DNA of 64,000 nucleotides from positions 35,642 through 99,641 of the forward strand of contig JAEWXC010000050.1 in assembly GCA_023396115.1 (NCBI GenBank), given 5' to 3'. The notes below the pieces were generated by a model, which was not told the origin of the DNA, did no database searches, and saw nothing but the letters and a program-made list of their open reading frames with translations. This document shows positions 23,988 to 32,525 of the stretch, one piece after another. Source of the stretch: Actinomycetes bacterium. GTDB taxonomy: Bacteria; Actinomycetota; Actinomycetes; Propionibacteriales; Nocardioidaceae. How positions within the stretch are numbered: position 1 is the first letter of the stretch; every line of letters starts with the position of its first letter. The translations under genes and the position numbers were made by a program.

Positions 23988-24512
23988 TCAGTCGAGTGCG
24001 TGCAGGTGGTCCACGAACATGGGGTTGGTCAGGGCCCACGGCCCCCGCGCGGCTCGGACCAGGTCGATCGCAGCGGGGACGTCGTACCCCAGACTCCTCA
24101 ACGCGTGCACCGTGACCACGGCGGATCGGTTGAGGCCACCGGTGCAGCGCACGAGCACCCGCCGTCCTTCCCGGACCGCGTCCGCGGCCAACTCCCCCAG
24201 CTCCGCCACCCGCAATCCGAGGTGCGTGTCGATGGCGGCATCGGCGAGGCGGAGCACGTGGTGTTCGACGCCCTCGTCGGGACCGTAGCCGGAGCGGGTG
24301 ACGAGGCTGATCACGAGGTCGAACTCTGACCCCACGACGCAGGCGGCACGCGTCCTGGTGTCGTGCCCGCCCTGGAAGAGGCCGGGGACCACCTCGTTCC
24401 ACGGGGCGTCGCACAGCGGCATCGACGTCGCCTGTCCCGTGCCGCGGCAGGCCGCACAATCGACCATTGCGTCGGGGTCGCCGTAGCAGAGGTGGCAGAG
24501 CACGGTCGGCAT
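23988..24512 (-). CDS. Dual-specificity-type phosphatase with N-terminal CxxC pairs
   Basis: The 174-residue product starts MPTVLCHLCYGDPDAMVDCAACRGTGQ, two CxxC pairs like a small zinc ribbon or DnaJ-type finger. A cysteine-phosphatase fold follows, with P-loop VRCTGGLNRS (CX5R, catalytic Cys about residue 122) and an upstream aspartate region (LRLADAAID). It could remove phosphate from protein Ser/Thr/Tyr or another small phospho-substrate. ATG 24512 is chosen because the finger begins there; a GTG at 24542 is in frame. It is divergent from a second CX5R phosphatase gene. Confidence 0.75.
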   Translation of the reverse strand: MPTVLCHLCYGDPDAMVDCAACRGTGQATSMPLCDAPWNEVVPGLFQGGHDTRTRAACVVGSEFDLVISLVTRSGYGPDEGVEHHVLRLADAAIDTHLGLRVAELGELAADAVREGRRVLVRCTGGLNRSAVVTVHALRSLGYDVPAAIDLVRAARGPWALTNPMFVDHLHALD

Positions 24513-24656
24513 CCTTGCAGACGTGGGGATCCGTCCACCCACCGGCGAGGGTGTGGAACTGCGTGGTCACCGCGCTCTCAACCACCTTGACCACCCGAGG
24601 GGCGCCCGCTCCCCCAGTGACCGGGATCACGGCCCCGACGAACCCTGGCGCACCCC

Positions 24657-24662
24657 TAGGGT
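24657..24662 (+). promoter_or_regulatory. -10 element of the secreted tyrosine-phosphatase gene
   Basis: TAGGGT lies 35 nt before ATG 24698. Unlike many genes here this message would have a leader of about 29 nt with a GGAAGGGG ribosome site. Confidence 0.45.
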
Positions 24663-24697
24663 CCACGAGACCCAGATCACACCTCGGAAGGGGATTC

Positions 24698-25873
24698 ATG
24701 TACCGCCCGCTCCTCGCCACCGTGCTGGCACCCGCCTTGGCCACGGCTGCTCTGGTGGCGCCGGGCGCCCCCGTTCACGCAGGACCTCCCGCCCACGCGT
24801 CCGGCCACCCCCGGCCGCACCACGCACCCGACGTCCAGGTGCAGCAGAACGCCACGACCTGGTCCGTGTCGTGGGACGCCCCCGGGCGCCACCAGGTCTT
24901 CGCCAGCACCGACCCGCGGGACCCGTCCCGTTCGGGCCGGCTCGTGGGCAGCGCTGCCCGCGGCACGCTCGAGGTCTCCGGCCTGAGCCGGGACCGGCGC
25001 TGGTACTTCGAGGTGGCCAGCCAGCGACAGGTGCAGCAGGCCGGGAAGAAGCCGGCCCGGGTCCGCGGCGTCATCGCCTCCTCCCGGAGCCTGGACCTGG
25101 ACAGCACCAGCAACACCCGTGACCTGGGTGGGATGCGCACCAGCGACGGGCGGAGCGTGCGGTGGGGCGTGCTGTTCCGCAGCGACGCCGTCGTGGCTCC
25201 CACCGCCCGGGACTCCGCGATCCTGCAGGGGCTGAACCTGGCGACCTCCGCGGACTTCCGTGCCGAGCCGGAGATCGTCAAGGACGGCGCCAACCAGTAC
25301 CCGGCCGGGGTGCGACAGTTGTTCGTCCCGCTCCTGGACGACAGCACCACGGCGCTGTCCGAGGCGATCCAGGCGGTGCTGCGCGGCGGTGACCCGGCGG
25401 TGGCCCACGAACTGCTCGGTGACGGCAAGGCCGAGCAGATCGCCGCCACCGGTCCCAGCAAGATGATCTCGCGGCCGGCGGTGCGCGCGGCGTTCAGCGA
25501 GCTCCTGCGCGAGCTGGCCAACGGTGGCACCCCGATGATCTTCAACTGCACCGCGGGCAAGGACCGCACCGGTGTCTTCGCAGCCGTGGTGCAGCGGCTG
25601 CTCGGGGTGCCCGAGAAGACCGTGCTGGCCGACTACGAACTGTCGAACCAGTACCGCGCCGCCTACAACGAGCGCACGTATGCGTTCCTGCAGAGCGTCG
25701 GGGTCGACCCGGCCCTGCTGCGGCCGCTGATGGAGCAGAGCGGGGCGAACCTGGCGAACATGTTCCGCTCCGTGGAGCGCGAGTACGGCAGCTTCGACGC
25801 CTTCGTCCGCGACGGACTCGGCCTCGACAAGTCCACGGTGAAGGCCCTGCGGGCCCAGCTGTTGGTCGGCTGA
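24698..25873 (+). CDS. Secreted tyrosine/lipid phosphatase, PtpB-like
   Basis: The 391-residue protein has a signal peptide (MYRPLLATVLAPALATAALVAPGAPVHA), a beta-sandwich-like N-terminal part (about 45-130) and a Y_phosphatase3 domain. The domain shows NTRDLGGMRTSDGRSVRWGVLFRSD, the P-loop FNCTAGKDRTG (CX5R) and a helical C-terminus. This resembles M. tuberculosis PtpB, which dephosphorylates phosphotyrosine and phosphoinositides. Export and a broad phosphatase role are inferred. GGAAGGGG lies a few bases before ATG 24698. A terminator follows. Confidence 0.87.
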   Translation: MYRPLLATVLAPALATAALVAPGAPVHAGPPAHASGHPRPHHAPDVQVQQNATTWSVSWDAPGRHQVFASTDPRDPSRSGRLVGSAARGTLEVSGLSRDRRWYFEVASQRQVQQAGKKPARVRGVIASSRSLDLDSTSNTRDLGGMRTSDGRSVRWGVLFRSDAVVAPTARDSAILQGLNLATSADFRAEPEIVKDGANQYPAGVRQLFVPLLDDSTTALSEAIQAVLRGGDPAVAHELLGDGKAEQIAATGPSKMISRPAVRAAFSELLRELANGGTPMIFNCTAGKDRTGVFAAVVQRLLGVPEKTVLADYELSNQYRAAYNERTYAFLQSVGVDPALLRPLMEQSGANLANMFRSVEREYGSFDAFVRDGLGLDKSTVKALRAQLLVG

Positions 25874-25883
25874 CGCACCAGAA

Positions 25884-25920
25884 CGCCGCCCGGCCCGCCA
25901 CCACGGCGGGTCGGGCGGCG
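25884..25920. terminator. Bidirectional terminator
   Basis: A 16-bp stem with one G-U pair (25884-25899 with 25905-25920) lies between the rightward phosphatase gene and the leftward methyltransferase gene. Confidence 0.8.
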
Positions 25921-25927
25921 CGTTGGT

Positions 25928-27133
25928 TCAACGCAGGTCGGACCCAGCCTTCGTCAGCAGCGCGACGCACTCCACGTGGTGCGTCATCGGGAACAGGTCG
26001 AAGGCCCGCAGGTCCGCCAACCGGTAGCCCCGCTCGGCGAACAACGCCACGTCCCGGGCCAGGGCGGCCGGGTCGCAGGCGACGTAGGCGACCGCGCGCG
26101 GGGCCCGGTCCACGACCTGCTCGACCACGGCCCTCTTCGCGCCCTCGCGGGGCGGGTCCAGGACCACCAGGTCGAAGGGCTCGTCCAGCTGCTCGCGCAG
26201 CACCGCCGCCACGTCACCGTGCACCGCACGCGCGGCCCGGTGCACGGCCAGGTTGTCGCGGCTCAGCTTCGAGGCGGTCGGTTCACCCTCGACCGCCACC
26301 ACGCGGGCACCCTCGCCCACCGCGTCGGCCAGGAACCGGGCGAAGAGTCCCACCCCGGCGTACAGGTCCAGGACCTTCTCCCCCGGCTGCGGGGCCAGCA
26401 TGTCCAGCACGGTGGTCACCAGCACCTGAGCAGCACCCGGGTGGGTCTGCCAGAACCCGTCGGCGGCCCGGACGAACTCGTGCGTCACCCCACCGGCCGT
26501 CACCGACTCGACCACGGTCGGCCCCTCGGGTAGCACGTCGGCGCCCGGGCGGGCGATCAGGCAGTCGTCCACCTCGACGACGTCGTGGGAGCGGTGCACC
26601 CGCATCCCCCGCGCCCCGCCGGGCAGCCCCACGAACCGGGTCCGGGTGCGCCAGCGCAACCCGTCCTGGTCACCGGGCATCTGCTCGACCACCACGTCAC
26701 GCTCCAGGCCCGCCAACCGGCGCAGCTGCTCGGTCACCACTGAGCCCTTCAGCGCTCGCTGGGTGGCCAGGTCCACGTGCTGGAAGTCGCAGCCACCGCA
26801 CAGGCCCGGACCGGCGAAGCGGCACGGTGCCTCCACCCGACCCGGGGCGGCGCTGAGCACCCGCACCGCGTCCCCGCGCCAGAACCGGTCCTGCTCGGCC
26901 CCTTCGGTCACCTCGATCTCGACCCGCTCGCCGGGCAGCGCGTGCCGGACGAACACCACCCGCAGGTCCCCGGGGTCGCCCACCGGCACCCGGGCCACGC
27001 AGTGTCCGCCGTGCGCCACCGGCCCGACCTCGGCCTCAAACCGCTGCCCGACGACCGAGGCGCCCTTGTCGGCCCGGGGCCGGGCGGGTCGGCGCCCCTG
27101 GGAACGGCGTCGGCGGTCGGGGCGGGGGGTCAT
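25928..27133 (-). CDS. TrmA/RlmC-RlmD-family RNA (uracil-5-)-methyltransferase
   Basis: This 401-residue SAM-dependent methyltransferase makes 5-methyluridine in rRNA or tRNA. A basic N-terminus leads to a TRAM-like OB domain (VGPVAHGGHCVARV). Iron-sulphur cysteines follow in CRFAGPGLCGGCDFQH, then the SAM motif VLDLYAGVGLFARFLA and the catalytic block VVLDPPREGAK...YVACDPAALARD. ATG 27133 overlaps the permease stop (ATGA). The gene occupies the position of Rv2689c relative to the permease and ceoB/ceoC pair in mycobacteria. The exact RNA target is not determined. Confidence 0.93.
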   Translation of the reverse strand: MTPRPDRRRRSQGRRPARPRADKGASVVGQRFEAEVGPVAHGGHCVARVPVGDPGDLRVVFVRHALPGERVEIEVTEGAEQDRFWRGDAVRVLSAAPGRVEAPCRFAGPGLCGGCDFQHVDLATQRALKGSVVTEQLRRLAGLERDVVVEQMPGDQDGLRWRTRTRFVGLPGGARGMRVHRSHDVVEVDDCLIARPGADVLPEGPTVVESVTAGGVTHEFVRAADGFWQTHPGAAQVLVTTVLDMLAPQPGEKVLDLYAGVGLFARFLADAVGEGARVVAVEGEPTASKLSRDNLAVHRAARAVHGDVAAVLREQLDEPFDLVVLDPPREGAKRAVVEQVVDRAPRAVAYVACDPAALARDVALFAERGYRLADLRAFDLFPMTHHVECVALLTKAGSDLR

Positions 27134-29190
27134 CGGCGGTCCTTGCGGTCGGTGCTGACGGGGGGTCGGGGTCGTTCGACACGGCCACGGCGCAGGTCGC
27201 CGGGACGGACCCGGAGGTCCTCCCGCCGCTCCCGCTCGCGACCGATCTCGCTCGAACGCAGCTGGTAGGGCACCGAGGTCACCATGACGCCCGGCGCGAA
27301 GAGCAGTCGTCCCTTGAGCCGCAGTGCGGTCTGGTTGTGCAGCAGCTGCTCCCACCAGCGCCCGACCACGTACTCGGGGATGTACACCGCCACGACGCCG
27401 CGCGGGTTGGCCCGGCGGATCTCCACGGCGTAGTCCATGATCGGCCGGGTCACCTCGCGGTACGGCGAGTACAGGACCTTCAGCGGCACGTCGAGGTGCC
27501 GGTGGTCCCACTCGTCGAGCATCGCGGCGGTCTCCGCCTCGTCGGTGCCCACGTAGACCGCCTCCAGCACGTTGGGGCGGGTGGCCTTCGCGAACGCCAG
27601 GGCACGCAGGGTCGGCTTGTGCAGCTTGGAGACCAGCACGATCGCGTGCACCCGGGTGGGCAGCACCTTGTCCTGCTCGTCGGCGGCCAGCTCGAGGCTG
27701 ACCCGGTCGTAGTGGCGCCGGATCCCCTTCATCACCAGGAAGAAGAAACCCATCGCCAGGATCGTGATCCAGGCGCCGGCGATGAACTTGGTGACCAGCA
27801 CGATCACCAGCACCACGCCGGTCAGCCCCATCCCGAAGGCGTTGATCGCCCGGGAGCGCTGCATCCGGGCCCGCTCGGAGGAGTCGGTCTCGGTCTGCAG
27901 CAGCCGGGTCCAGTGCCGGATCATGCCCAGCTGGCTGAGCGTGAAGGAGACGAACACCCCCACGATGTAGAGCTGGATCAGCTTGGTGGTCTGGGCGTCG
28001 AAGGCCTGGATCAGCACGATCGCCAGCGCCGCCAGGAAGATGATGCCGTTGCTGTAGGCCAGCCGGTCCCCGCGCGAGCCCAGCGCGGTGGGAGCCAGCT
28101 TGTCCTGGGCCAGGATCGACCCCAGCACCGGGAAGCCGTTGAACGCGGTGTTGGCGGCCAGCACGAGGATCACGCCGGTCACCGAGACCACGAAGTAGAA
28201 CCCGGGCGAGAAGTTGTCGAAGACCCCGGCCGCGATCTGCGCGATCACCGGGTGCTGCTCGTACCCGTCGGGCACCATCGCCCCACCCGCCGCGCGCAGC
28301 TGCTCCAGGTGGTGCGGGTCGACGTAGTTGACGCTCATCTGCCGGGCCAGCGCGATGATGCTCATCATCATCGAGATCGCGATCAGCCCCAGCAGCAGCA
28401 GAGTGGTGGCGGCGTTGCGGGACTTGGGCCGCTGGAAGGCCGGCACCCCGTTGCTGATCGCCTCCACACCGGTCAGTGCGGCACAGCCCGACGAGAACGC
28501 GCGGGCCAGCAGGAAGACCAGCGCGACCTGGCTGAGCGGCCCCTCCCAGCCCTCCTGGGGGACCACCTCCAGCGCCGCACTCTCGGCCTCGGGCAGGCTG
28601 CCCGACGAGAGCCGGACCAGGCCCCAGGCGCACATGCCCAGCACCCCGGCCATGAACAGGTAGGTGGGGACCGCGAACAGGGTGCCGGACTCCCGCACCC
28701 CGCGCAGGTTCATCGCGGTCAGGATCACCACCGCCGCGGTCGCGACCGTCGCCTCGTGCCCGATCAGTCCCGGCAGCGCACCGGCCGCGTACTGGGCGGC
28801 CGAGGAGATCGACACCGCCACGGTCAGCACGTAGTCGACCAGCAGCGCGCTGGCCACCGTCACCCCGGCGTTGCGGCCCAGGTTCTTGGTGGCCACCTCG
28901 TAGTCGCCACCACCCGAGGGGTAGGCGTGCACGGTCTGCCGGTAGGAGGCGACCACGGTCAGCATCACCAGGGCCACCAACAGCGCGATCTTCCAGGACC
29001 ACGCGTAGTAGGTGGTGCCGGCAATGGCCAGCATGATGAAGATCTCGTCCGGCGCGTACGCCACCGAGCTGAGCGCGTCGGAGGCGAACACGGGCAGCGC
29101 CACCCGCTTGGGCAGCAGCGTCTCCCCCAGCTGGGAACTGCGCAGCTTGCGACCCAGCAGGATCCGCTTCGAGACGTCGCCGACACTCAC
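27130..29190 (-). CDS. APC-superfamily permease with C-terminal cytoplasmic domain
   Basis: The 686-residue protein begins near SKRILLGRKLRSSQLGETLLPKRVALPVFASDALSSVAYAP, typical of the large actinobacterial APC/KUP-like permeases. About 12 transmembrane helices run to residue 480, followed by a soluble domain of about 200 residues (LPTRVHAIVLVSKLHKPTLRALAFAKATRPNVLEAVYVG). It imports amino acids or perhaps potassium. Divergence from two TrkA-type K+ regulators suggests an ion link, as in Rv2690c-Rv2692. The GTG start at 29190 lies 8 nt after TAGGCT and lacks a ribosome site. Confidence 0.88.
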   Translation of the reverse strand: MSVGDVSKRILLGRKLRSSQLGETLLPKRVALPVFASDALSSVAYAPDEIFIMLAIAGTTYYAWSWKIALLVALVMLTVVASYRQTVHAYPSGGGDYEVATKNLGRNAGVTVASALLVDYVLTVAVSISSAAQYAAGALPGLIGHEATVATAAVVILTAMNLRGVRESGTLFAVPTYLFMAGVLGMCAWGLVRLSSGSLPEAESAALEVVPQEGWEGPLSQVALVFLLARAFSSGCAALTGVEAISNGVPAFQRPKSRNAATTLLLLGLIAISMMMSIIALARQMSVNYVDPHHLEQLRAAGGAMVPDGYEQHPVIAQIAAGVFDNFSPGFYFVVSVTGVILVLAANTAFNGFPVLGSILAQDKLAPTALGSRGDRLAYSNGIIFLAALAIVLIQAFDAQTTKLIQLYIVGVFVSFTLSQLGMIRHWTRLLQTETDSSERARMQRSRAINAFGMGLTGVVLVIVLVTKFIAGAWITILAMGFFFLVMKGIRRHYDRVSLELAADEQDKVLPTRVHAIVLVSKLHKPTLRALAFAKATRPNVLEAVYVGTDEAETAAMLDEWDHRHLDVPLKVLYSPYREVTRPIMDYAVEIRRANPRGVVAVYIPEYVVGRWWEQLLHNQTALRLKGRLLFAPGVMVTSVPYQLRSSEIGRERERREDLRVRPGDLRRGRVERPRPPVSTDRKDRR

Positions 29191-29198
29191 GTCGGGCG

Positions 29199-29204
29199 AG
29201 CCTA
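29199..29204 (-). promoter_or_regulatory. -10 element for the APC permease operon
   Basis: TAGGCT on the minus strand (29204-29199) ends 8 nt before GTG 29190, giving a leaderless or nearly leaderless message. Confidence 0.5.
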
Positions 29205-29306
29205 GACCCAATCGGTCAGGTTCGGTGCCCCCACGTCGTCCCGGTGTTCCACGGGCCCGTCCGCACACCCCGCGCGCGGCCCCCACCCCGCCCCGTCCGG
29301 CTGGGA

Positions 29307-29312
29307 TACGGT
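29307..29312 (+). promoter_or_regulatory. Leaderless -10 element for ceoB
   Basis: TACGGT ends 6 nt before GTG 29319. The divergent permease promoter is about 100 bp away. Confidence 0.5.
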
Positions 29313-29318
29313 TCTGCT

Positions 29319-29981
29319 GTGCACGTCGTGATCATGGGTTGTGGCCGGGTCGGTTCGACCCTCGCGCGCAGCCTCGAGGACCGCAACCACACCGTCTCGG
29401 TGATCGACTCCGACCCCGACGCCTTCCGTCGCCTGGGACCGCTGTTCAACGGCGACAAGGTGACCGGTTTCGGCTTCGACCAGGAGGTCCTCACCAAGGC
29501 CGGCATCAAGCGGGCGGACGCCTTCGCGGCCGTCTCCAGCGGTGACAACTCCAACATCATCGCCGCCCGGGTGGCGCGCGAGACGTTCGGCACCTCCACC
29601 GTGGTCGCCCGGATCTACGACCCGGGCCGCGCCGAGGTGTACCAGCGTCTGGGCATCACCACGGTGGCGACGGTGAAGTGGACCGCCGACCAGGTGCTGC
29701 GCCGGATCCTCCCGGCCGGCGCCGAGCCCGACTTCCGCGACCCCTCCGGCACCATCCGTCTCGACCAGGTCCCGGTCCCGGAGGCCTGGATCGGTCAGCG
29801 CACCATCCACTTCCAGGAGCAGTCGGTGTCCCGGATCGCGTGGATCGACCGCCTCGGCGAGGGCATCCTGCCCACCCGGGACTCGGTGATCCAGGAGGGC
29901 GACCTGATCCACCTGGTGATGCGCGAGGAGACCGCGGCGCACACCTTCGCCGTCATCGAGCGCGGACCCGAGGAGAGCTGA
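29319..29981 (+). CDS. ceoB: TrkA-family potassium uptake regulatory protein, CeoB-like
   Basis: This 220-residue RCK protein has a Rossmann NAD-binding domain (HVVIMGCGRVGSTLARSLEDR, with D at the end of the second strand in SVIDSD) followed by a TrkA_C domain (about 140-215). Such proteins gate Trk/Ktr-type potassium transporters in the cytoplasm according to nucleotide state. GTG 29319 lies 6 nt after TACGGT. The stop overlaps the next RCK gene by one base (TGATG). The pair corresponds to M. tuberculosis Rv2691/Rv2692. No Trk channel gene is nearby. Confidence 0.9.
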   Translation: MHVVIMGCGRVGSTLARSLEDRNHTVSVIDSDPDAFRRLGPLFNGDKVTGFGFDQEVLTKAGIKRADAFAAVSSGDNSNIIAARVARETFGTSTVVARIYDPGRAEVYQRLGITTVATVKWTADQVLRRILPAGAEPDFRDPSGTIRLDQVPVPEAWIGQRTIHFQEQSVSRIAWIDRLGEGILPTRDSVIQEGDLIHLVMREETAAHTFAVIERGPEES

Positions 29982-30640
29982 TGCGCGTCGCCATCGCCGG
30001 AGCCGGCGCCGTGGGGCGCTCGATCGCCCGCGAGCTGATCCTCAACAACCACGAGGTCCTGCTCATCGACAAGAACCCCGCCGCGATCAAGCAGGAGCGG
30101 GTGCCCAGTGCCGAGTGGCTGCTGGCCGACTGCTGTGAGCTGTCCTCCCTGGAGGAGGCCCGGCTCGACCAGTGCGACGTGGTGATCGCCGCCACCGGCG
30201 ACGACAAGGCCAACCTGGTGACCTCGCTGCTGGCCAAGACCGAGTTCGGGGTGCCCCGCACCGTCGGACGGGTGAACCACCCCAACAACGAGTGGCTGTT
30301 CAACGAGTCGTGGGGCGTGGACGTCAACGTCTCCACCCCGCGGATCATGTCGGCGCTGGTGGAGGAGGCGGTGAGCGTGGGCGACCTGGTCCGGCTGTTC
30401 ACGTTCCGCCAGTCCAACTCCAACCTGGTCGAGATGACCCTGCCCGATCACTCCCCCTACGTCGGCAAGCCCGCCGGGCTGATCCCGTTCCCGGAGAACT
30501 GCGCACTGGTCTCGATCCTGCGCGACGGCCAGGTGTACCTGCCCGACGGGGAACAGCCGATCGAGGCCGGCGACGAGCTGCTGTTCGTGGTCGCCGAGGA
30601 CGTCGAGGGCGAGCTGGAGCACCTGCTGGCACCGCGCTGA
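29981..30640 (+). CDS. ceoC: TrkA-family potassium uptake regulatory protein, CeoC-like
   Basis: The second RCK protein has 219 residues. The nucleotide-binding motif is MRVAIAGAGAVGRSIARELILNNHEVLLIDKN, with a TrkA_N core (CDVVIAATGDDKANLVTSLLAKTEFG) and TrkA_C to the end (ELLFVVAEDVEGELEHLL). It starts one base inside the ceoB stop, so the two are translated together and probably assemble as a heteromeric ring on a potassium transporter. A GC hairpin terminator separates it from the convergent DUF3159 gene. Confidence 0.9.
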   Translation: MRVAIAGAGAVGRSIARELILNNHEVLLIDKNPAAIKQERVPSAEWLLADCCELSSLEEARLDQCDVVIAATGDDKANLVTSLLAKTEFGVPRTVGRVNHPNNEWLFNESWGVDVNVSTPRIMSALVEEAVSVGDLVRLFTFRQSNSNLVEMTLPDHSPYVGKPAGLIPFPENCALVSILRDGQVYLPDGEQPIEAGDELLFVVAEDVEGELEHLLAPR

Positions 30641-30652
30641 GGGCCCGGCCGT

Positions 30653-30674
30653 GCCCCACCGGCTGCGGTGGGGC
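30653..30674. terminator. Bidirectional terminator between ceoC and the DUF3159 gene
   Basis: GCCCCACCG (30653-30661) pairs with CGGTGGGGC (30666-30674) around a GCTG loop, between two convergent genes. Confidence 0.75.
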
Positions 30675-30685
30675 CGGCGGGGTCG

Positions 30686-31477
30686 TCAGGCGTTCGACAC
30701 CGGGGCCCGGTTGCGGCTCAGCAGCCACACCATCGCGGCCAGGGCCGCCAGCTGCAACGGCCAGCCCAGCCCGATCTTCAGCACCCCGAGCAGCGCGACC
30801 GCGGCGTCGGCCTCCATCGCCCCGCCCTTGCCGGCCAGCCAGATCGGCGCCTGCACCAGCACCCGGATGGCGCACGGCAGCGCCAGCAGCCAGGTCAGCC
30901 GGGCGCACAGCCGCACCAGCGGCCGGTCGGCGTGCCAGGCGGTCGCGTCGCCGGTGACGCTGCCGACCATGAAGCCCACCAGCGGCCACCCGACCAGGCA
31001 GGTGAACGCCAGGGCCACGGTGTAGCCGGCGTTGTAGAGGATGCCGGGCAGGAAGTAGGCCAGCGCCTGGTCGTCGGCGCTGCCGCCGGAGGCAGCCGAG
31101 CGCCACACGAAGAACCAGCCGATCCCGATCCCGACCAGGGCGTTGACGACGAACTGGACCTGGGAACGCTGCACCAGCCGCACCACCAGCAGCACACCCG
31201 CGCTGGCCAGGCTGACGGCCAGCGCCAGGGAGAGCTCCCGGGTGGTTAACCACAGCACCGTGAAGGCGATCGTCGGGACGGCCGCCTCGATCATGCCGCG
31301 CCGCCCGCCCAGCGCCTCGGCCAGTTGCCGGCGGACCAGTTCCTCGACGGTCCGCTCGGGAACCTGCTCGGCGTGCCCGGTCTGCTCCGTCTGCTCGGCG
31401 CCGTCGGCGTGCTCGGGGTCCTGACGCAACTCCCCGGGCAGGTGGGCGACCTCGCGGTCGCGTTCCTCGCCGCTCAC
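30686..31477 (-). CDS. DUF3159 family integral membrane protein
   Basis: This 263-residue protein has an acidic/glutamine-rich cytoplasmic start (GEERDREVAHLPGELRQDPEHADGAEQTEQ) and about six transmembrane helices, the hallmark of DUF3159 (Rv2693c-like). Function unknown. GTG 31477 overlaps the stop of the OB-fold gene (GTGA). The gene ends a leftward operon of dut, DUF3710, OB-fold and DUF3159 genes whose order is conserved in actinobacteria. Confidence 0.9.
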   Translation of the reverse strand: MSGEERDREVAHLPGELRQDPEHADGAEQTEQTGHAEQVPERTVEELVRRQLAEALGGRRGMIEAAVPTIAFTVLWLTTRELSLALAVSLASAGVLLVVRLVQRSQVQFVVNALVGIGIGWFFVWRSAASGGSADDQALAYFLPGILYNAGYTVALAFTCLVGWPLVGFMVGSVTGDATAWHADRPLVRLCARLTWLLALPCAIRVLVQAPIWLAGKGGAMEADAAVALLGVLKIGLGWPLQLAALAAMVWLLSRNRAPVSNA

Positions 31478-31836
31478 GGGACCAGCTCGTAACGGGGGTT
31501 GAACATGACCCGACGGCCCTCCTGGACCGAGACGCACCCCTCAACCCGCAGCGAACGTCCGGGCACGATCCCGGTGATCCGCCGGCGCCCGAGCCAGATG
31601 ATCGTGAGCACGCCGGTGCCGTCGTCCAGGTCGGCCTCCAGGGCGGGCACGCCGCCGCGCGGTCGCAGGGTCACCGCGCGCAGGGTGCCACGCAGCCGCG
31701 CCCGGGACCGGTCCTCGGCCTCGGCGATAGTGGCCTGCACGGTCGAGGCGTGGGTGCGGATCAGGTCGTCGCGTTCCTGGTCGGAGCTGTTGGCCCAGCG
31801 GGAGATGGAGCGCCGCAGCCGGGAGCGCCCGGCCAC
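31474..31836 (-). CDS. OB-fold nucleic-acid-binding domain protein
   Basis: This 120-residue protein has a short helical N-terminus (RSRLRRSISRWANSSDQERDDLIRTHA) and a single OB-fold strand pattern at about 40-115 (RLRGTLRAVTLRPRGGVPALEADLDDGTGVLTIIWLGRRRITGIVPGRSLRVEGCV). It matches the Rv2694c-type protein found beside DUF3710 and dut. Nucleic-acid binding is the family expectation; the target is unknown. Its ATG follows the DUF3710 stop by 1 bp. Confidence 0.85.
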   Translation of the reverse strand: MAGRSRLRRSISRWANSSDQERDDLIRTHASTVQATIAEAEDRSRARLRGTLRAVTLRPRGGVPALEADLDDGTGVLTIIWLGRRRITGIVPGRSLRVEGCVSVQEGRRVMFNPRYELVP

Positions 31837-31837
31837 G

Positions 31838-32473
31838 TCAGCGCACCCGCCTCGCGTCGTCGGGCAGGGTCAGGGGCAGCGCCTGACCGACCGGCATCGC
31901 GTTGGCTCCGCGGTCCACGACGATCGCGTCCAGCACCTCCGCCCACGCCTCGGCACCGGCGCCGCCGCGACCGGGCGCACCCATGAAGGTCGCGCGCAGC
32001 ATCCAGCGCGGCCCGTTGACGCCGACCACCCGGGTCGGCTGCGTGGTCGTGGTGCCGTCGGGCTGGTTGACGACCATCTGGCACAGCAGCTCGGTACCGA
32101 AGGGGCCGTCGATCTCGTCGACCGAGCCACCGCGCCCGACCACGTCAGCCACCAGCTGGGGGCGGACCTCGGCCCACAGGTTGCCGTTGCGGGGGGCCGC
32201 GAACGCCTGGAACTCCACCGCCCCGTCGGGGCCGACGACCATCACCGAGGCGACCTGGCCCGAGGCCTCCTCGACCTGCAGCCGCAGCTCACGTCCGGGG
32301 GTGGGGGCCACCTTGAGCGAGCCGAGGTCGACCCGGTCCACGCCCTGCGGCGCGTCGGCCAGGTCGACCGGGCCCCGTGCCGTCTCGGCGGCCGGCGTGT
32401 CCGGCGCGACCTCAGCGGTCTCGGGCGCCGGGCTGGTCGCGGGGGTGTTCTTGGCCTTGTTGCGGAACCTCAC
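31838..32473 (-). CDS. DUF3710 domain protein
   Basis: This 211-residue soluble protein has a basic start (RFRNKAKNTP), an Ala/Pro/Thr-rich linker and a DUF3710 domain (GPVDLADAPQGVDRVDLGSLKV, RLQVEEASGQVASVMVVGPDGAVEFQAFAAPRNGNLWAEVR, RWMLRATFMGAPG). Function unknown; it is the Rv2696c equivalent. GTG 32473 is chosen because GAGGAG precedes it by about 9 nt; the longer in-frame reading runs into dut. Operon with dut upstream and OB-fold downstream. Confidence 0.88.
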   Translation of the reverse strand: MRFRNKAKNTPATSPAPETAEVAPDTPAAETARGPVDLADAPQGVDRVDLGSLKVAPTPGRELRLQVEEASGQVASVMVVGPDGAVEFQAFAAPRNGNLWAEVRPQLVADVVGRGGSVDEIDGPFGTELLCQMVVNQPDGTTTTQPTRVVGVNGPRWMLRATFMGAPGRGGAGAEAWAEVLDAIVVDRGANAMPVGQALPLTLPDDARRVR

Positions 32474-32525
32474 GGTCGGGTTGCTCCTCAGACGAGATGG
32501 GTGGCGGCGCGGAGAGTCGGGTCGG

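Noticed and set aside
20476..24744. A 1,422-codon open frame ending in the repeat protein
   Set aside because: Most of it is antisense to the lipoprotein and metallohydrolase genes. The -10 and family-like content support GTG 21798 as the start.
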